Counted from the first letter of the stretch, positions 34,119 to 45,201 are shown. The stretch is DNA of 64,000 nt from Cryptomeria japonica (GCF_030272615.1 NC_081405.1:568353095-568417094), one strand, 5' to 3'. Numbers and translations are program-made. The notes: generated from the sequence alone by a model not told the origin.

Positions 34119-37100
34119 TTAGGACAATAATGAGTGAAACTTATCAAAAACTGATTTAAAATCCTACATAAATGTCTTCATGGATAAGGACCATGACTCA
34201 AGCAATGAGGTAGGAACCACACTTTCCATTTGCATCTGGGATACCTGTTCCTCGATGGTGTCCAAGGTACTCATTTCTTGAGTGGCAGTTAAGGCATCTA
34301 GATTGAGATAGCACTTCTGAAGTATTTGCAGTCATGGTAGTAGAACTAGTTGAAGTTCCTACAAATCTCTGGTCCGGTTGGTAATTTCCAACTCTATTCT
34401 GGTAGTTTGGAGTTGAAATCGGTGAACGGTTTGCCCAAATGTGGTGAAGGAATCATAGGACATCTTGAAGGTGCATATATATGCCTATAAATCAAATTGC
34501 AATTTGTCTTTCTAAGCAAGCACATCATCACAGAATAGATGGGGTTGGCTTATCTTACTGAGCAGTAATTTCCCTTCATCCATAGCATCTCTTATGTCTT
34601 TTTGCGCTTTCTAAAGTTCTGACCGGAGCTCGTTTAATTTCTTCACTAAGGCAGTGTTCAGTTCTTTTTTATGCTTCTTTTGTGCATTGGCTTCAACAAC
34701 ATCTTCTAGGCAATGCACCTGGTCCTCTACAACTATGCATAAAAGTTTGAGTTGGGCCAGAGAGGAATCGGTACTAGGGAGGTTGGTACCGAGTATCAAA
34801 CTGGTAAGAGTTTCTACCACAGTTTGAATAACATCTTGTTCCTTCTTCCTCCTCAATGCTTCTAGTCATTCTTGGTTAAGCTTAATGCTTTGCAGCAACT
34901 CCATTTCATTTGCAGGTTGGAGGTCAATGGGACTGGTAATGTCAGCCAGTTTGGCTTGACTACCGGTTGCCTTAGGGGTCTCCACTTGTGTGCTTTTTGC
35001 TGCTTCCTCCTTCTCTTCCTGTTTCTTTTTCTCCTCTTCCTCTTTCTTCTTCTCCTCTTCCCTTTTCTTCTTCTCCTCTTCCTTTTTCTTCTTCTCCTCT
35101 TCCTTCTTCTTCTTCTCCTCTTCCTCTTTCTTCTTCCCCTCTTCCTTTTTCGTCTTCTCCTCTTCCTTTTGCTTCTTCTCCTCTTCCTTTTGCTTCTTCT
35201 CCTCTTCCTCTTTATTCTTTTCCTCTTTCTCCGCTTCCACTTTATCAACCTTATCTTTGTCCTATTTTTCTTTGTCCACTCTCTCTTTGTTAGCCTTGTC
35301 CTTTGCTGTATCCAGAGTGACATTTTCACCATCCAAAGCATCAATGTTAATAGGGTCCATTTGTTCAGTTACCGGTTCTCCTTCACTGTCATACACCTCA
35401 TCTGGTTTTCTAGTTTCCGGTTCTTGCTCAGCCTTCTTGTTGGCTTTGGACACTTGGTGCAACCTCAGACCAACTTTGGCATGTGAGTGGGTATCTTTTA
35501 CCACTTCAGGGACTTTCTCTTCCAATAACAGGAGTCTTCTTCTTCTCATGAAGAAGAGGCCTTTGTACTTTTCCATAACTTCATAAAGTTCTGAATTTGA
35601 CACATCAAGAAAATATTGTGCAAATATTTCTTCTCTTATTTCTTGTTCCCTTTCTATGGTAATGTGCCATTTGTTATCTAAAGAATTATATAAAGAATCC
35701 GGTGTCATAGATCTAATTTCTGATGGCGACTGGTCATTAATACATAAATATTGAATAACTTCCTGTTCAACTTCCTCCTTTTCATTGTCATTAAAATCAT
35801 CAAAATGATCTATTAAATCACTTAGCACCTTTCTCCTAATAGTCTTTATAGTTCTTTGACAATGTATCAAAGGTTTGTAAGAGGAAATGTCTATATTTAC
35901 CGATGCTGATGATGCTGATTTATTGCTGGTTGTCTTTGTCTTCTTCCTCGTTTGCCTAGTCTTTTTAGGTTGTACCTCAGGTTTTGTATCCTCTGAGTCT
36001 AGTGAGGTGTTCTTAGTTTTCTGCTTCCTTTCAAAGACCTTGGTAGGTGCAGCTTTCGGTTTCTTCTTTGCCAGTGACTGCTTGGTCACTTTAGGACTTG
36101 CTAAAGTAATTGGTGCTGATACAGATAGCACTGCCTTTCCTTTCTTCACTGAAGGTTCTTCAACCGGTGTTACCCTTTCTAGATAGGTGTCGGTTCTCTT
36201 CTTCTTAGTATCAAGAGGTGAGACAAGTAGGGTAGAGGCATGCTCGTCTAGCATGTCATACATTATCTCATATCCCATGGGCTCCACTTCTTCTTTTCTA
36301 GGCTCAACCACCTCCATTATGCACTCATCTACTCTAATGATAAAGCAGATGTCCTCTTCATACTTCTTGACAATATCACCAGATATTCTCACCCTTTGGC
36401 TCATCTTGTGTCTGAACTCATCAAAGTATTTTTTCAGGACTTCAGGATAACTAGTTCCTACCTCTTGTAGACTCTCTCTGATTTGCTTGGTAACCGGTTG
36501 GTCAACAGACCATTGTATATCACTGACTCCTGGGAAATAGCCTTGAAAATAGAAAAACAATCCTACTAGCAGTTGTCCAAATTTAAATCTTAAGGCATTG
36601 TCCTGTTTAATTGACTTCAGGTTCACCAGAAGTTTCCTTTGCATACAGGTGCATAAATCAAACGAGGGATCTTCCATGATCATCCTGTAGGCGACATTTA
36701 CCGCTACAACAGAGACAAAGTTAATTTTTCTAGCATAGAACATCTGGTAACCTATCACCATACAAGCATATTTGACTAGATCATCCTTGATGGTATTGAT
36801 GGTCATTCCCCATTGGTCACTCACAGAATCGGTGAGCTTGGTCATTTCCATCTTAATGACTTTCCTTAGGGTTGGCACATCTCCAATGTTACAGAAACCG
36901 GTGACGACATGAATAGCTTCCAGTGTGATGTCATGTGTGCACTCAAGATACATTTTGTCACCGTGCACTCTGCTTAGAATGATTCAAATGTGATCTTCTA
37001 TGAAATCTTCAAGAAAATACACCGCATTGTGAAGCTTCTTTTCTAGGATGCTATATTCTGGTTTGATCTTCTTGTCCTTCCTACAGAATAAACTTAACTG

Positions 37101-37277
37101 AGAATGGATCACTAGAGATCCTAGGTCTTCTATTTTGCAATCAATATAATCTGAAATACCTTCCTCAACTATAACACCAACAGGTATCTGGGATAGGGCA
37201 TTGTATTCTGCCTTTTGTTGGATGAAATCTACTGAATCATTAGGTGCACTAGGACTGGAGTGTGATGCAAAAGCCAT
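34119..37277 (-). pseudogene. ORF2 of element C: single 1,053-codon frame, unknown function
   Basis: One unshifted frame runs from ATG at 37277 (MAFASHSSPSAPNDSVDF) to TAA at 34121-34119. It has nine premature stops: TGA at 36983, 34868 and 34334; TAG at 35264, 34613, 34514, 34487, 34361 and 34166 (first base of each). Blocks matching elements A and B include QIPVGVIVEE, CMVIGYQMFYARKINFVS, RFKFGQLLVGLFFYFQG and KKYEEDICFIIRVDE, then a basic linker, a helical domain from about 35870, and a Lys/Glu heptad tract (35003-35240). In A and B the protein is broken at the join of the two halves; here it is one frame. No enzyme motif is visible. Confidence 0.85.
35003..35240 (-). repeat. 21-bp minisatellite coding a Lys/Glu heptad tract
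   Basis: The plus strand repeats CTCTTCCTTTTTCTTCTTCTC-like units of 21 bp about eleven times. In the ORF2 frame of element C this gives KEEEKKK-type heptads. The tract is absent from ORF2 of elements A and B. A long helix of alternating Lys and Glu blocks is likely. Confidence 0.85.
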
Positions 37278-37709
37278 GATGAAAGGATAAACAAGAATTT
37301 TTGATAAATACCTTCAAAAATCCATAATTTAGGGTTTGCAACTTCAGCTTCGCCACACACTACTTCGGTTGTTGGATTACCGCTTTGTGTTCTTCACTTG
37401 ACTGATTGATATTATCTCTAGATTGTTCTTTCAAAGTTTTGAAATCTCTCTGAATCGCAAGACAAATCGCCTTTTGTCGCTCTACACTTGAAAATTTCTT
37501 CGCTTGCAAATGATAAGTGAAAATGACTTGAAAATCCCTTTTAAACGAATTCTTCACCTACCATAATAAATTCTCCACCATTAGGGCGTAAACCCTAATT
37601 TGCCTTTTACCATTTTCGGTCTTGTGCCAATTGACAGGTATCACATACCAGTGTAAACTGGGGGTTCAAAACATTTCACCGATTTGCTCCCCCTAAGCTT
37701 TTTTGAAGC

Positions 37710-39002
37710 TTAGTTTGCCGGTTCAACGACTTCCACACTAGGTGTAGAAACTGGTTCTTCTTGTGACACTTCTTTAGGTTTCTTCTTCCATATTGTCTTT
37801 ATATCTGTTTTAACAATTTTAACATCAATCTTTCCTTCCAGAGTGACCAGTATATCATCTGATAAGTTCTTTCTCATTCTACAGGTTTTGGCAGGGTGTC
37901 CCAGTTTGTTGCAATGATAGCAAACCATTCCAAGTGTTCTCCATGGTCCATTATTCATTCTACCATTCTTCCTCCTACATGTTGTAGTAGTGTGACCACT
38001 ACCATGACAAACCAAATAGGTTTCTCTCCAACTGGTTGCTACTTGATAGCCACCACCACCTGACTGATGGTCATAGGCATTATACCGGTTTGGATTCTGG
38101 TTCACAAAGGATTCAGGAAAAACTCCTTGACTCCTTTGAGGATATTTTCCATTGTTGTGTATAACAGACCTGCACTCAAATTCTCTATGCCCAAACTTGT
38201 TGTATGTATAATAGCTACCATTGAATCTATTGGATCTAGGGTTATTGTTTATAAAGTATGGAAAATTATTGTAAGCCTTACTTCTACATACATTGGCAGT
38301 GTGTCCTTCCTTGAGACAATTAAAGCAAACAGGTTTGAAATTTTGCTTACCTTTATCCTTTGGTGATGGTTGCTTCTTTGATGCTCCATCTTTTGTTCCA
38401 GAGGTCTCACCTTCCTCATAACCAGAGAAACCAAGTCCAGTGGTATTCTTTACCGGTTTTGCTGATTCAAGCTTTTGTTCTAGCTTAATAGTGCTCTTAT
38501 TGAATTTGGCAAGTATTTCCTTTGATTCAGTGAGTTCTTTGGAAATAGCAACATTGGATTCCTTCAAGGTTGCATTCTCAGAAATAGCCATGTTTAGTTC
38601 ACCTTGCATTTCTTGTTTTTCCACTTTACTCTCTTGGAGATGAGTAGTAAGTGCACTGATTACTTTCTTCATCTTGGAGATCTCATGATCTTTGTCTTTT
38701 ACCAAATCTTTAGCTTTCCTTTGGTTCTCAAGCTCTTGACACATTCTGATAGTCAGTCCTTCCAGTTCCCTTCTTAGGTTAGAATTAGATTCATTCAGTT
38801 TTTGAACTTCTTCAACTAGGGCTTCCATGTCTGCTTCATCAGAAGAACTATTTTCAGTAAGCTCCATCAGTTTCTCAGCATGCTCTCTTCTCTTTGCTAG
38901 AGAGGCTTTATATTTGAGTTTGAGTTCTTCACAGGCTTTCTCAGTCTGAGTGAGATGATGAGTAAGTTCCCTCACAATGTATTCCCTCATATCTCCTTTC
39001 AA
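37710..39002 (-). CDS. ORF1 of element C: intact Gag-like protein, 430 aa
   Basis: This is the only complete transposon gene in the window. The ATG at 39002 follows the primer site by 23 bases. Residues 1-200 are a charged coiled coil (MKGDMREYIVRELTHHLTQT onward, heptads through EQKLESAK). The second half has four knuckle-like motifs. CFNCLKEGHTANVC and CYHCNKLGHPAKTC are complete. YYTYNKFGHREFEC has Tyr at both front Cys positions, and YLVCHGSGHTTTTC has Tyr at the first. It probably forms particles and binds element RNA. Domain order matches ORF1 of A and B, but sequence similarity is low outside the knuckles. Confidence 0.88.
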   Translation of the reverse strand: MKGDMREYIVRELTHHLTQTEKACEELKLKYKASLAKRREHAEKLMELTENSSSDEADMEALVEEVQKLNESNSNLRRELEGLTIRMCQELENQRKAKDLVKDKDHEISKMKKVISALTTHLQESKVEKQEMQGELNMAISENATLKESNVAISKELTESKEILAKFNKSTIKLEQKLESAKPVKNTTGLGFSGYEEGETSGTKDGASKKQPSPKDKGKQNFKPVCFNCLKEGHTANVCRSKAYNNFPYFINNNPRSNRFNGSYYTYNKFGHREFECRSVIHNNGKYPQRSQGVFPESFVNQNPNRYNAYDHQSGGGGYQVATSWRETYLVCHGSGHTTTTCRRKNGRMNNGPWRTLGMVCYHCNKLGHPAKTCRMRKNLSDDILVTLEGKIDVKIVKTDIKTIWKKKPKEVSQEEPVSTPSVEVVEPAN

Positions 39003-39025
39003 GTGGTTAGACTTATAGAAAGGTT

Positions 39026-39040
39026 GGCTCTAATACCAAT
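39026..39040 (-). promoter_or_regulatory. Primer binding site, element C
   Basis: The minus strand reads ATTGGTATTAGAGCC, one C-to-T change from the initiator-Met tRNA-type site. Confidence 0.85.
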
Positions 39041-40236
39041 TGATGAATACTAAGAGGGGGGGGTGAATTAGTATACCAATAAATACTAAACTTAAACACT
39101 TAAACAATTTAGTAGTAAACCGGTATAATAGTTTTACTAACAAACTGGTTAACACAAGTGCAAACCAAACAAAAAATAAGGCATCCACCCACAGAAGCAT
39201 AATCACCATAACACAAGAGATTTTAACATGGAAACCCAAATGGGAAAAACCACGATGAGATGAAACTCACAAGTAACTATCTGCATAATAGTAACCAGTC
39301 TAGTTAAGGTCATACAATGTTCTTTACCAGAATAGATCCTGTTAGGAATCTCAATCTCTGTTAGGAGATAAGTCTGATTAAAGACTACCTTGTGAGAGGA
39401 TTTTAGATCCACAGTTGTGAACCACTTGTTAGAGGATTTACAAAGGCTTTGCCAGGCCTACCCGGTTAAGGGTTATAGACTTGTCAAAGATGTGAGTAAT
39501 CAACAAGTGAGTGATCTAAATACTAGCACAGTATGCTTGGTTAGATCCTTGATAGCTCATTGTTAATGCATTTCAACATTACTTTAGTCTTCAAAATCTC
39601 CACACTCTGTTTCTTCACATAGACCTAATCTTCTTCTGTGATCTCACATCAAAAACCTCATCAACCACCTAAAACCCTAACAACCATCTAAAATCCTAGA
39701 CATGATGTCCTTATAAAGGAATTTGATTTCATGTCAGTCCAATAGGATTACATTGCAAGTTCCTAGGTTCAGTGCATTTGGACACATTTGGTAACATGAC
39801 ACATAATCACCACCAAAGTGTCGGTGGATGATAACTCATCACAAAAATAATACCGGTTGGTAACTCATCACAGAGTAATACCAGTTCATACATTTACCTA
39901 TTACCGGTTCACATATTTTACCGATTACCGGTTCACACATTTTACCAATTACCGGTTTGCCAAAATGAAGACTGGAAAAATGATAACAACCACTTTGTTT
40001 CTTCGTATCACTTTGGGATCCTCAAACCGCTTGAGGTCTTCATACCGCTTGGGTCTTCATACCACTTGGGATTGGTAAACACTTTCTGCAAAACACCAAT
40101 AGTCTAAAGACTATAATACATAATACCAGTTGGAACAAATACCGGTTGAGTATAACTCATACATACAAAAAGTGATCTCAAAGCAAGTGTGTGTCCATCA
40201 ATGACAATCACAACAACATCATCAAAAATGCCAACA
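39041..40236 (-). repeat. 5' LTR of element C
   Basis: It is the partner of 32658-33838. The G-run hairpin ATACTAA (39047-39053) / TTAGTAT (39068-39074) is perfect with an 8-G run. A TATA-like site (minus TTTATAAGG) is at 39709-39717. A small insertion near 40050 repeats a CTTCATACCGCTTGGG-like unit that is single in the 3' LTR. Confidence 0.93.
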
Positions 40237-40237
40237 A

Positions 40238-40419
40238 AACATTTCTACCGGTATCTACTCTCCTCCAAGAATGCTTTCCAAACTATGTAAATATCATTGC
40301 ATGATATAACATTCACATACAAATGATCTACATACATATACTTCACATTACATAGTCTCTTATATCCTTATTACAACCTATCACATCACTTTTTTATGAC
40401 CTTAACAAACTAACCTATA
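40238..40419 (-). repeat. Element D LTR, right piece
   Basis: It continues the LTR begun at 32219-32657 after removal of element C and one AACAT copy. It stops at 40419 where element E begins with TGTTAGACAC. The join is inferred from the target duplication. Confidence 0.65.
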
Positions 40420-42293
40420 TGTTAGACACAATGCACCACTCAGAGGGGGAGGGGGTGAATAAGTGGTTCTCTAACTTTGCCCTTTACTTATCCTATTGTG
40501 AGCATACCAGTTAATAGATATAACTCAATGCACACTTACCAACTGGTGGGGAGACCAACACAAATGCAATCACACAAGGAACATCACATAACACCAATAT
40601 ATACGAGGAAAACCCAAGATGGGAAAAACCTCGGTGAGCAATGCTACTGGAGACTAGTGCTCCAATCCAGCCTCACAATGAAAACTTTGTTACAATGTTT
40701 TGGGCACCAACCCAAGGAGAACCAATCCTTGCACCGACCTACAACTCAGTGTTCACATAAAAACACCAATTACAAAAGTAGTTATCTTATTACAAGTGAA
40801 TCTTGTAACCATTTAATATACCTTACTCTGTTTGTGAGATACCTCATCTGCTACACTGACTCACTCTTCTGCTGCTCTCTTCTGTTGCTTAATATCAATA
40901 AACTCTACTAGTACACCTCTCCTCTTCTTCTTTTCTGCTGGATCTCCACCTTATTCTCTTCTCTTCATCGATTTAACACTTTGTTGGTTCTGTGTCTACC
41001 TTCTCTGCAACCTCCTTCACTTCTACTCTACTAGTATGGTCACTACTAGTTTTGTTCTGCTACCAGTTGAACACTTCAACCTGATTCTCACTTACTCTCC
41101 CTCTCTTTTGAGATACTCATTGCGCACTTGGCTGATTTTCCCTTACATGCAGAAGTAACACACTTTGTAGCATCACAATATTCTTCTATCAACAACAAAC
41201 AATGTCTTTGGCCTGCATATTTATAGCCAGGTTTTCCCGCCAAAAGCCAATTCAAAATCTAGGCGGTTAGGGTTTCCTCATCATCCTTGAGGAAAACCAA
41301 ATCTAATCAAATCTTCCCTAATCTGATCTTCTTGATGACCAACAGTACATCTCCGCCATTACCATGCCTTTTTGATCACGCCTTCTATCTCTGGCGATCT
41401 GCTTTTACCCTATCGACTGATCTCTTGGTCAAACACCAAGATCTATCTTTATGTTTCCTTCATCCACCTTGATCTCCTCAATTACTCTTAGTTGGGTCGT
41501 AGTTGTCCTCTAGACCTCAAGCTACAAACCTCTGCAAGGACTCTGCAACACATCCCGTGGTTTGTGGGGTCTTCCATCAATATCGACCGACAATTCAACT
41601 ACCCCGTCGGTGTACATTCCTTCTTCATCTGAATGCAGGTCCACCACCTTGACTCCATTTGGCATCCATGTCGATCAACTACCAAATTGGCTCTTCATGT
41701 CAGTAGAGATAGGATCACCGGCCAAACACTCTACCGGTTTACTAATCCTACCGGTTAAACCCTCAAACTGTTATGCCATCAACCTTGCACTCTGCTTCTC
41801 TTCCAGTGGAGTTAGTCAACACTCTTGCTAACTTGCCTTATGTACATCTTCATCAGATGGGGAGTCTTCTTCATCTTCACATTGTCCATATTACCGATTG
41901 ACTTACATATTGGTAAACACTCTTAATTTGTACTGGCATCTCAAGCATGCCTTCTCAGTCGGTTCAGTACATATCCCTTATTTTATGTACTTGAAGAACA
42001 CCTCTTCTTCCTTATCTCACAACACTATGATGCACACAATGCATAATAGGAGATAAGTTCCTCTTACTGGTGATGCACTGTACTGGTACTAGTCACATTA
42101 CCATTCCATCCACACAAGTCAGACACCAACTTGTGAATTGGGGTTATCTTTCTTACCTTACTGGTGTTCTGCAACACAAGGTGATATCAAAGATATCTTA
42201 ACCTATACTCCTCGTTGACAATGTTGCACATACATCTCTCTTACCGGTAGTCACCCCATACTGGTTGACATCAATGACAACCCAATGCCAACA
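40420..42293 (-). repeat. 3' LTR of element E
   Basis: Plus-sense ends are TGTTAGACACAATG and AATGCCAACA. The G-run hairpin uses ACCACTCA (40435-40442) / TAAGTGGT (40460-40467) with one mismatch. CCCA/TGGG is at 40613-40623. GTGAG (40634-40638) pairs with CTCAC (40672-40676) around an inner hairpin TGGAG/CTCCA (40648-40664). It is the longest LTR of the family here. Confidence 0.82.
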
Positions 42294-42307
42294 ATCTTCC
42301 CCTTTGG
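42294..42307 (-). promoter_or_regulatory. Polypurine tract of element E
   Basis: The minus strand reads CCAAAGGGGAAGAT before TGTTGGCA, as in element C. Confidence 0.82.
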
Positions 42308-43290
42308 CATTGATGTCAACTCATGTAGTATCTTGCATACTACATAATACATCTCCCCCTTTCACTGATCTATGGGTTCTTAGCATATGTAGTATATAGT
42401 ATACTACAAAATCTTTCTCCCGCTTTGACAACAATGGCAAAGGTCACTGTTAGGGTATCATTCCTCCTTGTATTTTCTAGTCATTAGCATAATTCTTTCT
42501 CCCCCTTTGTCTTTATTGGATGTCTCTCCTTCTTTGATACCAATTGTTGCATTTGTTACATTTTCTCAAGTCACAACACTTGAGATGGAGGACTCAATCA
42601 TCAACTAACACCAATTGAGCATGCAGGTTTTATACCTTTTGTTAAACTACTTAGATGTGTCTTTGGATACTACACACCTGTCGGTCACCCTGCAACACTT
42701 TCTCTTTCAAGTTCAAGCATCTTGGCTTTGCATCATAGCCACTTGAACTCCCCCTGAGTCAGACATTTCAGGTCCTTATCTCTAGTGGGGCCTAATACCA
42801 GGGCTCCGATTTCCTCCATATACCGGTTGAGCTTTGAATAAGTGATCATCTGATGACCTTTCAACTCCACTATTTCACCATAGTCTTATGACATGATCCT
42901 GGATCTACACAATGCGAGACAATTTTATCATCATGCCAAGATTCAAACCAGTTAGCTCAAAAGTATACATGCCTGTATGACCAACCACCAGGCCAACAAA
43001 TGTCATTCAGGTCTTTTCCAATACCACCCGAGACATGAACTCCACATTCCATGCTATCAAGGCTAATGCAATGATTTCCAGCTTCATTGTCTTACATAAC
43101 CTACAAGTACCAGTAGGCATCTATGTCAGTAGCATCCTACACATACCAGTTAACACCTGATACAAATTGTTAACCTCCACTTATTGACACATGCAGTGGT
43201 GTGATTCAACATTGATATGTAGGCGTGTAGTTAAGGAAACCTCTATACACACTTATCATATCATTTCCATCCTTCATACCAGCAATAACA
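42308..43290 (-). other. Eroded interior of element E
   Basis: The sequence keeps scattered ACCGGT sites and CTCCCCCTTTG-like purine tracts (42350-42500), and a degenerate primer-like GATACCAATTG at about 42536-42546. Minus-strand frames near 42650-43150 look coding but are broken and unassigned. Confidence 0.45.
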
Positions 43291-43926
43291 TGTTCTTCCA
43301 TGTTGCCTTCTTCACTGAGGGGGTGAGTGATAAATTCAATGTGCTACTCCCCCTAAGATCCTGCATCTCCTTTAGGCCTTAGAAGATATCACCTATGCAA
43401 TGGGTGCATAGTGCAAGTCCATGATCTTCTTTATCCATACCTGCTTGGTCTCATCCTTCTTCCCATTTTTAGGCTTAGGAGCAGGTCTTTCCTTCTTCTG
43501 CTGAAGGGTCTTTCCATTTCCTGATTCTCCATTGCAACTAGAAGTAGTGCTATAGTAGCACATAACATCCATCCCAACTTCATGTTTGGGGAATCTCTTG
43601 ACATATCAGTTTGACCATCTCCTTCCCGTCATGTTGTTGTGACTTGTAACTGAAACCGATGGACCTCTTGCTCCTGTAGGGATATTTCTCCTTTGATTCC
43701 ATGCAAGTCTCTAACTTCCAAATGCTCTATATCCACTTTTCTCTAGAGCATAGTTGTTATACCAGGCTCCATGTGACTGCAGGTTCCTCTTCCTGCACTC
43801 AAACTCTTTATGGCCAAAAACATTATAGTTATGACAAGAAACACTTGCATAACTGGGAGAGAGGACATGCATGTATCTTCTCCTGGATACATTTTTCTCA
43901 TATGCCTGATTTCTATAAGATCCTAC
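43291..43926 (-). pseudogene. ORF1 C-terminal remnant of element E
   Basis: A minus frame has CHNYNVFGHKEFECRKRN, a knuckle close to the third motif of element C (YNKFGHREFEC), with one front Cys replaced. Further left, past stops and shifts, EETKQVWIKK-like sequence resembles the WIRK/IWKK motif after the last knuckle of elements A-C. It is cut on the right by element F. Confidence 0.62.
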
Positions 43927-45201
43927 TGTAGACATCTAAAAATGGTCAACGTTTGCGGAGTCATACTTTAACATCTGCGCATTGCCTTATTTTAGGGTTT
44001 TTGCATCGCATTAACATTTCTTCTATGTCGCGCACTTGGTCTTTATCATTTGTGAGCATCGAGTCATTCTTGTACATTCCTCATTTTTCTCGCTTTCGAA
44101 TTTGGTCTTGTCGATAACAATCTTCAGTTATGATTTTGGTCGATCTTATCCTGTCGCATCAATGTGCATGCTCATTTGTCATATTTTGGAATCGTCAATC
44201 CTAATCGATGATGGAATTAGGGTTTTGTCCTCTTGTCAATCTTGTCATTTTGCAGTCAATTCGTCATCGATCCTTGTCCTCTTCAATCATGTCAATTGGC
44301 ACCAATCTCAATCGTTGGTCTCTTTATCAATCTTGGTCAATTCGTCAACCAATCTCAATCGTTTATCAACATTGATCCTCTGTCAATCAGAATCATGATC
44401 AAACCTACGTCAATTATCTTTTGTCAAGACCTAATTGTCATCCTTGCATTTCTAATTCATCTTCTAGGGTCTAATGATTTATTCATTTAATCTTGTTTGT
44501 CATTTTCCCTCTAGGTTAAATAATTTATTTATTTATCCTAAGTCTTCTTGTCACAATTAAATTTTTATTTAATTGGCTAATTAATTCCTTCTCTTTTTGT
44601 GAATTAATTAATGAATGAAAAAGTATTAATTAATTCACCTAATTTTCTAATTTCTCCTAAATTCCTAAATTTCTATTTCTATTTCTTGTCATAACTCCTT
44701 GCATAGCAATTTGTCATAAATTGTCATAACACCTTGCATAGCAATTTGTCATACACTTGTCATAATTTTGCTATTCTTGATTTGAATTTCCTTTCAAATC
44801 TCTTCATGCTAATCTTATCTTTTCTCCAATTTATCTATAAATTGGATGAATTTCTTCAATCAAGGATCCCAATTAATGACATTTTTGAATCAATTTGATT
44901 CGAATCAATCACGCTTCTAGTATCCTTACGCCGTCATCTCATTTTGTCAATCTTGCTTTCATCTCATGCTTATGCACTTGTGGGTGAGATCCACAAACAC
45001 ACTAATTTGAAGGAGAAAGAAGGACAATGGAGAATTCTGGAGGAGACATTCATGGTTTTTGATGGTTTGCATTTGATTTGAATGTCTTATTTTCAATCTC
45101 TATTGAATGTTATTAGGATTTCTTGTCATTGCAATCTAGTTTTTTGTGATTGAGCTAGTCTAATTTCTATTACTTTGATGATTTCCAAATTCCTATCTAC
45201 A
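43927..45201 (+). repeat. 5' LTR of element F
   Basis: Ends are TGTAGACATC and CTATCTACA. The first 1,235 bp or so match the copy at 62763-64000 closely. The sequence is rich in TTGTCA and TCAATC motifs. The right boundary is set by the primer site that follows. Confidence 0.88.

Larger units (their letters stand above)
32658..40236 (-). mobile_element. Element C: pol-less LTR retrotransposon, distant relative of A and B
   Basis: The element is about 7.6 kb with LTRs of 1,181 and 1,196 bp. It is flanked by AACAT at 32653-32657 and 40238-40242, the right copy lying one base beyond the nominal LTR end. The primer site at 39026-39040 reads ATTGGTATTAGAGCC and the polypurine tract is at 33839-33852. 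The interior holds ORF1 (intact, 430 aa) and ORF2 (1,053 codons with nine stops). No pol domain is present. It is inserted in the LTR of element D. Confidence 0.93.
40420..43926 (-). mobile_element. Element E: eroded pol-less LTR element, 3' part
   Basis: A 1,874-bp 3' LTR is followed by a polypurine tract and about 1.6 kb of interior, then element F interrupts at 43927. The interior keeps the ORF1 C-terminus only. About 1 kb lies between that and the polypurine tract, where elements A-C have more than 3 kb of ORF2, so ORF2 is mostly or wholly deleted. Its 5' LTR would lie beyond element F, outside the window. Confidence 0.75.

Noticed and set aside
34872-35586. Plus-strand frames rich in Leu/Phe or Ser opposite ORF2 of element C
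   Set aside because: They are antisense readings of the Lys/Glu heptad minisatellite; the real frame is on the minus strand and aligns with ORF2 of A and B.
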